From positions 44,672,001 through 44,736,000 of the forward strand of contig CM069873.1 of assembly GCA_036172665.1 (NCBI GenBank): a stretch of DNA of 64,000 bases. The letters are read 5' to 3'. Under the pieces are notes generated by a model, which saw only the letters and a list, made by a program, of their open reading frames with translations, was not told where the DNA came from and searched no databases. This stretch comes from Prosopocoilus inquinatus (Eukaryota; Arthropoda; Insecta; Coleoptera; Lucanidae). Each line of letters starts with the position of its first letter. Position 1 is the stretch's first letter. Below are positions 35,853-46,300 of this stretch, in pieces. The translations under genes and the position numbers were made by a program.

Positions 35853-38113
35853 ATGTCGAAACTTGTATCGCGGAGACATCTTCGTCGAAAAATATCGAAC
35901 AATACAAAAGTTGCTTTATATAGTCTTAGAAACAGAAATAATATTACGACCTTACCAATTCTTACAAATCATAATATTACAGAAACATTACAAACGATAC
36001 ATTTAGAAAATGCTCAAATTCAAATTCCAGAAACATACAAGGATAATAACGATGCACATTTTACAGTCCCATTTTTGAATTTTAAAGGTATTGATGAAAT
36101 GCTGAAATAGAACACCAAATAGAGTCTTCACTAGCAACGTTAAATGAAATTGATGACGAGTCTTTTGAATTTTTGAAAGAATTTAGATTGTGGGCATTAA
36201 GTAATTCATGCGTGACTCATAGATGTTTAAATGAAATCATTAAACTTATTAAGCCAAAATACCCGTTTCTTTGTAAAGATGCCAGAACAATTCTTGAAAC
36301 TCCAAGACATGTTAAAACATTTACACTTGAAAATGGAGAAATTGTATATTTTGGCATTAAAGCTAATTTAATGTCTAGACTTATCAAAGAAAATGTACAG
36401 GATTTCGATACCATTTCTTTACAGGTAAATATAGATGGTGTGCCTTTGTACAATAGTAGTGCTATTGAATTGTGGCCAATTTTAATAAAACCTTGCCAAT
36501 TTGAGGATACGAACCCTTTTGTAGCAGCCGTTTTTTGCGGCGAAGGGAAGCCATAACCACTTTCTGAATATTTAAAACTTTTTATTGAAAAACTTTTAAT
36601 GTTATTTGAAGATGGAATAGTATTGAACAATAATCATTTCAGAATAAATTTGGCGGCTTTCTGCTGCGATGCACCTGCAAGGTCTTATCTTAAGCAAACT
36701 ATGGGTCACAATAGTAAAGAAGGTTGTGAAAGGTGTGTCATAAAAAGCATATATTCAGTTGATGAAAAAAGGTTTTATCCTGTCAATGCAAGTGAGGAGA
36801 AAAGAGAAGGTTCTGATTTTTATGGAGACATATCAAAAAATGGTCACATTAAAGATAAATCACCTTTATTGAAGTTGGAAATTGATTTAGTGTCAAAATT
36901 TGTTCTGGATCCTATGCATATTATTTATTTGGGAGTAGTTAAGAGACTTATTCTTAATTATTGGTTGCAGGGGAAACGACCGTTTAATATTTCAAAATTA
37001 GCCACAAATAATATAAATAATTTGTTACAGAGTATTCGAAAATATATTGCTTCTGAATTTTCCAGAAAAATTAGAGACTTGAAACACGTCAAGAGATGGA
37101 AAGCCACTGAGTTTAGATTTTTTCTTTTGTACTGCGGGATTGTCGTATTATTAAACAACATAAGTACTGAAATGTTTGAACATTTCTTACTGCTTCACAC
37201 GGCAGTATTTATTTTAAATAATGCAAACTTGATACATAAATATTTGAACATAGCAAATAATAATTTCATTTGCTTCGTTAATAAAAGTGAATTAGTTTAT
37301 GATAAATATTTTGTGGTGTATAATGTACACTCCCTTATGCATATCTGCGAAGACGTTCAAATATATGGACCATTAGAAAATTTTAGTTGTTTTATATATG
37401 AGAATTACTTGGGTAGATTAAAGAAAACTGTAAGGGGTAAAATTTACCTCTCCAACAAATAAACAATAGGATAGTGGAAATTTCTAAAATATATAATTCT
37501 CCTGGCAAGATCGAAAATATGAATAAAATTATTCCATATTATGTTCAGCGCAAAGGCAGTGGCGATTTCTTTTTCTGTAAAAAAATTTCCACCCCAAAAT
37601 TTACAATTTCTGTTAGAGTACCTGATAACATCGTAGCTGTTGGTCATAAAATTTACATTGTTAAATCAATTTATTTTTTCAACGGTAGCTATAAATGTAC
37701 TGGTAACCGCTTTAAATATTTACACAATTTTTATAAACAGATAAAATAGCGACATCTTAGTATCGCTTTTTGACCTGACATTGCAGTAGGATAGACAAAT
37801 TGAAGCGGGATTTGCTCCTAATAAGTCTCCCATGCAAGGCGGTCATGCTTGCTGTCAAAGCATAATGAAAGTTTTTAGAAACAGCTGTCCAGAGGCTGTT
37901 CGAGGTTTTCACTGCAATCAAAAACGATTTGCACAAAATTTTTCTAAAAACAATTTTTATACTTCACCGGTACAGTCCTCCAAATTGGGAATATATTATG
38001 CAAAAGGAACCTGTACACCTGATGTATTTCTTTTAACAGACATTACATCTAAATACATGTCGCTTCCTTATAAATCTGGATTTGTAGTAATTCCTGTTAT
38101 TCATCAAATTTGA
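35853..38113 (+). pseudogene. CACTA/tnp2-like transposase, decayed
   Basis: Conceptual reading starts MSKLVSRRHLRRKISNN and passes through blocks typical of the animal transposase group related to CACTA (tnp2): LQVNIDGVPLYNSSAIELWP, PFVAAVFCGEGKP, FCCDAPARSYLK, a CERC pair, LDPMHIIYLGVVKRLILNYW, WKATEFRFFLLYCG and FIYENYLGRLKKTVRG. The C-terminal part ends SSKLGIYYAKG..SGFVVIPVIHQ at about 37980-38113. Damage: a frame change near 36110, an in-frame stop at 36554-36556, a frame change near 37455, and a MITE inserted at 37741-37945. All blocks are in order on one strand, so one gene decayed in place. The DUF4806 gene begins 107 bp downstream on the same strand. Superfamily assignment is from motif memory and is moderate. 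Confidence 0.78.
37735..37945 (+). mobile_element. Composite MITE copy 3 inserted in the transposase pseudogene
   Basis: Begins AACAGATAAAATAGCGACATC (left terminal repeat), carries the shared core CTCCTAATAAGTCTCCCATG, then switches at about 37875 to AAACAGCTGTCCAGAGGCTG as at 33390-33450. It interrupts the transposase reading between codons for LHNFYKQ and the C-terminal block. Confidence 0.8.
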
Positions 38114-38220
38114 GCATATTCTTTTTGTACATACTTAATTTATCAAATTATTAAAAAAATAAGATTACTAAATTAATAAATCATATTATTAAATCTTAAA
38201 GGTTTCATATATTAATCATA

Positions 38221-41200
38221 ATGTTCGCTGTGGTTGAGTTTAATAACAATAAGAAAGATTTTTATGTTTTACCATTTATATGGCTTACGGACGACAAACA
38301 GAAATGTTACTGGCCAAAGGTTAGAGAATCTCAATTACTTAATTACATACAAACCCTAACTCCAGCAGAAACTAACTGGAGTTTATACCCTATAAAGAAA
38401 ATACACTCCACTACAGGTATTTAAAAATACCATTTTTATAACAATAATTCTATAAAAGTAAATTTTAGAAACTTTGACGCTAACGAGCAGCTACAAATAT
38501 TATTGGAGCAAAATAGTTCTTCTGATACAATGCAGAACGTTCAAGAAGCAGCACTACTAAGTATTTATTTATCATAATTTATTGCTCTTGTAATACCTTA
38601 ATTTTTACACAGGTGCTCAGAGAGATAATAGGGAAGAAATTAATAGTACCACCGGCAACAGGACAGCTGATAATAAGGAGACTCGTACAGAAAATAGTAT
38701 CCAAGAAGTAGCGGGGTGTAAAGAAACGTCTCCAAGTTTGCGTAGCAGTTCTACTGACGATTTTTCTGAAAATGACATGCTCACGTTGTTACAAAGAGAA
38801 AGAAAGCGGAAATTGAATGCAAATGTAGGAAAAATTAAAAGCACGAAGAGGAAAATAGAAAGTCAGAATAGCAAAGAAATGAAAATTGATTTAAGAAAAA
38901 TACTAAGTTATTTTTTATCATAATTTGTTGGTATACAAGATTAAATTACATATTTTTTTGCAGATGCTCAGGAACAGAAAAGCAATACAGCTGAAAAAAT
39001 TATTAATAGCAAAACAAGAAAGTTGACAAGTGAGCAACTGTAAGTATGAAATCTCCTTAATACCAATCCTCAATAACGCGTTTCTAAATAAAAACCTAAC
39101 GGAATAGGTCGTGACCGAAAATTTGTTCACCAAATACATGTCGCATCTAAATTCCACAAGCAAGCTGTCCACAACTATCAAATTATTTAAACTTTATTTG
39201 TTAATAAGTTTTTAACTTAAAAACGGACACTGTAAAATTGCACGAAATGCTTTACGTTTCGCTATCGGGTGATAGCTTCGTCAGGAGTGAAAAAATATAA
39301 ATAAACAAGTTGTCAAGAGAAACAAAAAGGTAACATGATTTTAAACTAAAATTGAAATGTCTGGAGGAACATAAAGGTATTTTTTTTTTATATATATAAC
39401 TATAAATTGACAGATCTATATCCTGTTTAATGAATCGACAAAACTACAAAACATGTAATTTAAATTGGCAAAAAAAGTTACCTTTATGTTCCTCCAGACA
39501 TTTCAATTTTAATTTAAAATCATGTTACCTTTTCGTTTCTCTTGACAACTTGTTTTCGTTTCTCTTGACAACTTGTTTATTTATATTTTTTCATTCCTGT
39601 CGAAGTTATCAACCCATAGCGAAACGTAGAGCATTCCGTGCAATTTTACAGTGTCCGTTTTTAAGTTAAAAACTTATTACTTACTTATTTCATCGGACAA
39701 GATTTGACTTCATTTTATTTGTTAACTTTCCACAGCCTACTTGATGATTAGTTTTTTTTTTAAATTATGGATTATGCAAAAGTATTTTCTTTTAGGTATT
39801 CTCAACATCTTTATGGCAGCAGTAGTTCTGATGAAGTTAGGACCCCCATTGCCAAAATTGATCGATTACATTTGGAAAGGCCAGGAGTTTCTAAAGGACA
39901 CAATAATAGATCTACTCCAATATCGACGTTAGACCAAGGCAGCAGCTGTACTTATCAGTCGACAAGTTTTCAAGAAATGAAAATTAATTCAAGAAAAATA
40001 CTAAGTTACTTATTATCTTGATTTATTGGTATACAACATTAAATTATATATTTTTTACGCAGATGCTCAGGAACAGAAAGGCAATACGGCTGAGAAAATT
40101 TTTAATAGTAAAACAAAAAAGTTCACAAGTGAGCAACTGTAAGTGTGAAAATTCCTTAATACTAATCTTCAATAACGCGTCTCTGAATAAAAACCTGATC
40201 AAATAGGTTGTGACCGAAAATTTGTTTACCACATGCACGTTGCATCTAAATTCAACCACCAAGCTATCCAAAAGTATCGATGGCCGTCGTCCATGGTTGA
40301 ATTCTTGGCTTCCGGTTGGAACCGCATGTCTCGAATTTCAATCACATCGACTAACCAGAAGCAGCAGCAAGACCACCAGCAGCAGCAGCCCTGAGGAAAT
40401 TCTTCTGCAATGAAGAACGAAACGTCAGCAGTAGAAGAAATCCGAGACACGCGGTTCCAACCGAAAGCCAAGAATTCAACTATCAAATTATTAACTTTAT
40501 TTGTTAATTTTCCACAGCCTACTTGATTAGTTTTTTTTTTAATCATGGATTATGCAAAAGTATTTTCTTTTAGGTATTCTCAAGATCTTTATGGTAGCAG
40601 CAGTTGTGATGAAGAAGTTAGGACACCCATTGCCAAAATTGATCGATTGCGTTTGGAAAGGTCAGAAACTTCTAAAGGACACAGTAGCAGATCTACTCCA
40701 TTATCTACCTTAGACCAAGGCAGCAGCAGTACTTACCAGTCGACTAATTTTCAAGAGAAAATTGTGAAAGACCTAGAAAGTCTAAAGGTAGTTCAAGAAC
40801 AACATTCTGTTGCAAGAAATCTTGACTGCGGTGAGAACAAAAAATATGGTATCAATTGACCGACCACCTGATACGCCAGACTTACCAATTGACCATAAAA
40901 AATATTTTGCGTCATTTGAAGTTTGGCTTGCGGAAGATAGGAACTTTGCTTACATGGTAAGATAAATAAATGCACAAAGCACAGGTCCTTTGACGATGTA
41001 ACGTAATGTTACGTTTCTAGGGTTTAAATTTATTTATTTAAACGAATAAAACACTCGATAAAAACTTAACCGTAATTTAATAAAGCTTAAAAACTAATTT
41101 ATTTGTAACAATTTATTTACACACTAAAAGTCTAACTTCGACGATCGCTGTTAGAATCCGACTGCCCCGTGAGTCAACTTTGGCCGATTTTATATCCTTT

Positions 41201-42598
41201 GCGGCCGTCTCGAATTCTCCACGCTGGAAAAGTCTATTCTGTTCGATGTAGGCCCCGGTGGCGTGACTGCCGATGACGCATAACAGCGAACCGACTTCTT
41301 GACGCCTTCAGTTTGACGTAGTAAGCCGGCTGGCGCGCCACAGTAATGTAATGTCTTTACAATACTTACCACGAGAATAAAGCTAAGTTTAAAGTTAAAC
41401 TATGATGGAAAAACCGGACCGATACCAGTTTAAATTTAAACTAATGTTAAACCCATAACAACGATCATTTCAACAATTGTTGTTAAGGGTTCAAGCTTTC
41501 ACATAAAGTTAAACTGGAATTATACTATTAGGCTTCAGAATCATTCAGTAATTTATCAGTATCATCAATCAGTCGCTTAGTCCTGTATTCACAAATAAAA
41601 CTTACACTACGCGTCCGGTTAAAAGCCGCTATATTTCATAAACGCCACATATTTTCCGCATTTTTGGTTGAAAATACGTAAATTTTATAAAATATAGCGA
41701 ATTTAAGCGAACGAAGTGTAAATTTTGTTTATGAATACGGGTGTTAGAAACGTTGGAAAAAACTGACAAAATTTAGCCGTGCAAAGTAATTTTTATTAAT
41801 GATGTGTAAATAATTACAGAGGAGTCGTATTGCTGCGGTTGGTGGTTCGAGTGTAAGAGGAGCAACAATGAAGATGTTGCAATTTTTGATTACAAATAAA
41901 CTTGGTCAGAAATTTAATTGGGCTGGAACTGCACCAAAGAATGATAATCAGAAAAGAAAGTACGCATTCAAAGACACAAAAATGTACACGTTAATCAATG
42001 GTAAGTGCATCATTAGTCTCGATTTAATATAAAGATAGATAGAGATAATTGTCTTCTTCATTGCTCCGTCCTAGATCTATTTGCCGTTGGCTTATTTTTG
42101 ATATTTCGTAGGTTTATGTATCAAGTTTGTACATCAATCCGTTTTCACATAGGTATTTTAATTTGTAATAGTTTCTTAACAATTTAATTAATTAAATTCT
42201 TAAATTTAGAACATCTTGTGCTGTTGGTAATAATCAAATCAAAGAATTGAAAGACTATTTAAGCGGAAAAGTGCTAGTGAAAGAGAATTTAGATTTGAAC
42301 ATAAAATAATTTTGTTTAATACATTGTTTTTGGGATTGGAAAAGAGTCGGGGATAGAGCATAGGGATCAGTCGTATTTCACGTTTCAATTGGTTTCCTAT
42401 GCTTACAAACTTTTAAATAAATGATTTAAAAAAATAAATAAATAAAAATTTGTTGTTTCCACAGATGCAGTAAAAATAACATTTTCTGGGAGAGTAGAGG
42501 TAGTCGATGCAACAGATTATGTAATAATAAAAGCCATTCAAGATTGGTTGAAATTAGCCAAGAGCAGATACAACTACAAAAAGAGATTTTTAGTGTAA
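38221..42598 (+). CDS. DUF4806-domain gene, nine inferred exons
   Basis: Inferred coding exons: 38221-38416, 38459-38560, 38613-38906, 38964-39039, 39796-40004, 40063-40138, 40574-40956, 41820-42000, 42465-42598. All introns are GT-AG and phases agree. The N terminus MFAVVEFNNNKKDFYVLPFIWL then CYWP and NWSLYPIKKI is the typical start of this insect family. The middle is Ser/Lys-rich. The C-terminal DUF4806 domain runs from FEVWLAEDRNFAYM through RIAAVGGSSVRGATMKMLQF, FNWAG, YAFKDTKMYTLIN to AIQDWLKLAKSRYNYKK. A polyadenylation signal AATAAA lies at 42633-42638. Oddities: exons 4-5 are repeated as exons 6-7; exon 7 needs a one-base correction in the A6 run at about 40840-40846. Function is unknown. 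Its position after a tnp2-like transposase suggests an accessory protein of the same transposon. Confidence 0.75.
39202..39679. mobile_element. Foldback element with arms of about 180 bp
   Basis: 39202-39385 and 39472-39679 are near-perfect reverse complements: TAATAAGTTTTTAACTTAAA outside and ATGTTCCTCCAGACATTTCA inside. The right arm has a duplicated segment (GTTTCTCTTGACAACTTGTT twice). It lies in the intron after exon 4 and is absent from the equivalent intron of block B. Likely target site TA. Confidence 0.9.
40281..40480. mobile_element. Foldback element with arms of about 44 bp
   Basis: GTTGAATTCTTGGCTTCCGG at 40296 pairs with the right end at 40480, continuing through GGAACCGC and TCTCGAATTTC / GAAATCCGAGA. 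Comparison with block A shows the insert is bounded by TATC on both sides (40277-40280 and 40481-40484), a likely TSD. The interior holds an AGC-rich run. Confidence 0.75.
41007..41342 (-). mobile_element. Solo Gypsy LTR in the intron after DUF4806 exon 7
   Basis: 336 bp, TG...CA ends, flanked by GTAA at 41003-41006 and 41343-41346. Reversed, it is a diverged relative of the 344-bp LTR at 48403-48746: both share the start TGTGGCG, GGCCCCGGTGGCGTGA-type sequence, TATAAAATCG-type TATA region and the end CCTAGAAACGTAACA. It marks an earlier insertion of the macrodomain-carrying family or a close relative, removed by LTR recombination. Confidence 0.93.
41582..41741. mobile_element. Foldback MITE in an intron
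   Basis: CCTGTATTCACAAATAAAAC..TTACACT pairs with AGTGTAAATTTTGTTTATGA..ATACGGG; the inner CGCTATATTT pairs with AAATATAGCG. Lies in the same intron as the solo LTR. Confidence 0.8.
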
Positions 42599-43262
42599 AC
42601 TGTTAACATACGTATATGTAATATTTTCATGCAATAAAATACTTTCATGATGTGCAGCGGTCTTTGTTTTGTATCCGGCGTCTCGTTAATGTTCGGTTAT
42701 ACAGGGGGAGCCTACTGTAACTATTAATAATTAGGTAGCAGGATGTAGCAATGCGTAGTCGAAACTCCAGTAGAAAACACAGAAAGAAACTGAGGAACTT
42801 TATATTAAGGAAAAATACATTTCATAAACATGTCAGTTTTTATATTATTGTTTTATATATAAAACTAACTCTGTTATCATAGATAACGTGATTACTGTCT
42901 AGCAGTTTGTATCGCTACTTAATGTTTTAGTGTAAACTGTTAACATACGTATATGTAATATTTTCATGCAATAAAATACTTTCATGATGTGCAGCGGTCT
43001 TTGTTTTGTATCCGGCGTCTCGTTAATGTTCGGTTATACAGGGGGAGCCTACTGTAACTATTAATAATTAGGTAGCAGGATGTAGCAATGCGTAGTCGAA
43101 ACTCCAGTAGAAAACACAGAAAGAAACTGAGGAACTTTATATTAAGGAAAAATACATTTCATTAAACATGTCAGTTTTTATATTATTGTTTTATATATAA
43201 AACTAACTCTGTTATCATAGATAACGTGATTACTGTCTAGCAGTTTGTATCGCTACTTAATG
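42588..43262. repeat. 337/338-bp tandem duplication of gene 3' end plus Copia LTR part
   Basis: Units 42588-42924 and 42925-43262 are identical except for one extra T in the second (TTCATTAAACA). Each holds the last codons and 3' flank of the DUF4806 gene, the Copia target site GTAAC and the first about 203 bp of the LTR. It therefore arose after the Copia insertion. Confidence 0.93.
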
Positions 43263-43279
43263 TCCGATTAACTTTAACA
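43059..43279 (-). repeat. Copia 3' LTR (221 bp)
   Basis: Begins TATTAATAATTAGG just after GTAAC, ends CGATTAACTTTAACA. A further partial LTR (42722-42924) lies upstream in the tandem duplication. Confidence 0.92.
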
Positions 43280-43306
43280 CTTCCCCTCGAGACAAACGCT
43301 TGATTT

Positions 43307-46300
43307 TCAAATTAAAACTTTTGTTAATCCCAGAAGATTGATACATCGTTCATGCTTTGCTTTTGTCAATGCCTTGGTTAATACATCTGCTGGCATATCA
43401 TCAGATGCTACGTGTTCCAAAAATATTTCACCTGATTCCACAATTTCGCGTACGAAATGGTGTCGAATATCTATGTGTTTTGTTCGCGCATGGTACACAG
43501 GATTGGTTCCCAATCTCTGTGCGCTAAAATTATCATTACATAATTTCATCCTTTTGACTCTCACTCCAAATTCTAGTAAGAAACGTTTGAGATGTACAGC
43601 TTCTTTTGCAGCCTCGCTTAGAGCCATATATTCGGCTTCCGTTGTCGATAGAGCAACTGTGTGCTGCTTTCTAGAATCCCATGTGATAACACTACCATTC
43701 ATAAGGAATGCGTATCCAGTGAAACAACGTCGGTCATCAATGGATCCAGCCCAATCAGCATCCACATGACCTATTATTGGGTTTTTGTCATATTGGTATA
43801 ATATACCAAAGTCAGCCGTTCCTTTAAGGTAACGCAATACTCTCTTCGCCGCGTTCCAATGCGTTTTATTAAAACAATCATTAAATCTACTCAGCGAACT
43901 TGCAGCGTGAGCTATATCTGGACGTGTTGCAATTGACAGGTAAAGCAAACATCCAATCAGTTCACGGTAAGCAGGTTTCTCACCATCAGAACTTGACCAT
44001 GCATTGCCCTTGATAAGTTTGGTATTGACTTCGAGAGGTGTGGCCACTGGGTTGCAATTTACCATGCCAAACCTTTGAAGAACGTCTTTGACATAAGTTC
44101 CTTGATTGACAAAAATTCCCTTGTCAGTCCTCTTGAAATCCATTCCTAAGCAACGCGTCAGATCACCCAAATCTTTCACTTCGAAGATGTTTTTTAATCT
44201 TGCTCCGAATTGTATAATTTCTTCAAACTTGCGACACATTATCAAAATATCGTCAACGTATATGACAATGATCATCATGTCATCACCTTGATTTTTCAGG
44301 TATATGCACGGATCCCCTTTCGTTGGTATTGCTCCAAGATTGCGTAATTCATTGTCTAAACATTTATGCCAGGCACGACCAGCCTGTTTTAATCCATATA
44401 AGGCCTTTTTCATGTGACAGACCATGTCACCTGTTTCCATTTTTCTAATCATGACTTCAGCTTCGCTAATGGATTGACAGTCACCTCTCCTTTCATCAAT
44501 GATCTTCCTGAGTACAATTTCCATGTGATCAGGTAGTTCCATAAAGACTTCTTCGCTTAAAACACCATTTAGGTAAGCTGTTGTGACATCGTACTGACGA
44601 ATATGCATTTTGTTTTGTGCAGCTAACGCGATTGCCAGTCGAATAGAACTCAAACGTGCAACCGGGGCATATGTTTCATAGTAATCTTTTCCAAATTGCT
44701 GTGAATAACCTTTTGCTACGATTCTGGCCTTTCGCTTCTCTAAAATTCCATTTGTGCCGTATTTGTTTCGTAATACAAAACGACTACCAATTACGTCGCG
44801 CGCTTCTGACCTGTCCACCAGTTCCCAAGTCTTGTTCTTGATGACTGATGTAACTTTATTAGCCATAGCAACCATCCACTCGTCCGATTCTGGGCTTGAC
44901 AGTGCTCGACCAATAGAAATCTCAGATAAAAATGCGAAATCGGCTTGCTCCTCATTTTTATCTTCTTTGTTTACGGTATTTACGGTTCCGTAAACCTTAC
45001 GAGGTCTTCCGCGAAGTCCGGTGTATATTTTGCGTGGTCTTCCTCGTCTGACATTAACAGTTGTCTGTTCATCAGAGGGAAATCCTCGAAAATTTTCTTC
45101 GCCGGATTCTTCTCTTGTATTGCGCATTTGATCTTCAACAACATCTTCGTACTTTTTACTACAGGTTCGATTTAAATCGACTTCAATAAAAGGTTCTTCT
45201 GTCCTCTCATTCTTTGATAAACTTGAAGGTTCTTGGAAATATTCTTCCTCCAGGTAAAATTCTTCATATTTGTCTGACTGAATAGGAGACTTTTCTAAGA
45301 ATTTCACATCTCGTGATATTTCTATTCTTTGTTCACTTGGCAACCAAATTCTGTAGGCTTTTGATTCTAAACTGTATCCTACAAAAATACCTCTTCTTGA
45401 ACGTGGTTCAATTTTGCTTTTGTTTGGTGATCTATCCAAGACAAAAACTTCATTACCAAAACGTTTCAAATCAGCCACGTTTGGTGTTTTTCCAATCCAA
45501 GCCTCGTATGGTGTCCTTCCCTTGAGTTTACTCGTTGGAGATCGATTATGAATAAAATTTGCTGTATTTACGGCCTCTGCCCAAAAAGATGGTGGCAGTC
45601 CTGATTGTATCAAGAGACATCTTGCCGTATTCATAAGCGTTCTGTTACGTCTCTCGGCTACACCATTTTGCTCTGGATTATAGGGAGCTGTCAATCGACG
45701 TGAAATGCCATGTTTTTTGAGCAAATCATCAAAATTCTTGTTGACGTATTCCCCTCCGTTGTCGGTCTGAAGCTGTTTGATTTTCTTTCCTTGTTGAGTG
45801 CTTACAAAAGCTCTAAAATTTTCAAATTCTCCAAAAATTTGATCCTTCTTTTGTAGGAATTTCACCTCACACCATCCAGAAAAATCGTCTATAAATGTGA
45901 CGAAATAACGATTTTTCCCATGTGAACTGACACGCATCGGGCCACAGATATCTGAGTGTATAAGATCGCCTAAATCTGTTTCTCTTTCAGAAACCTTGGG
46001 AAATGGTGTGCGACACATCTTCCCCTGCAGACAGATACCACACTCGAAATCTTCATTCAATCCTTCAACTTCTAACCCTTTGACAGATTCCGTTCTGATA
46101 GCTTCACGAAGAGATTGAACATTTAGATGACCTAGGCGTATATGCCAATCCTCCAAAGAGTTTTTCTTCGGCACCTTTGTCTTGACATCTGGCTCGGAAA
46201 TATTTTTACATTCAACATTGGCGTTGCCTTGGAAATAATACAATCCGTTTTGACGCTTCGCGAGAAGTAACACATTTCCGGATTGATCAAGAACTTCGGC

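Larger units (their letters stand above)
38876..40770 (+). repeat. Intragenic tandem duplication of two exons
   Basis: Block A (about 38876-39960) and block B (about 39976-40770) each hold the end of an exon (AAATGAAAATT..AAAATACTAA), a 76-bp exon starting ATGCTCAGGAACAG, an intron, and an exon starting GTATTCTCAA(C/G)ATCTTTATGG. Exonic and intronic sequence are both similar, so this is DNA duplication. Each copy then received a different foldback insertion. Confidence 0.85.
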
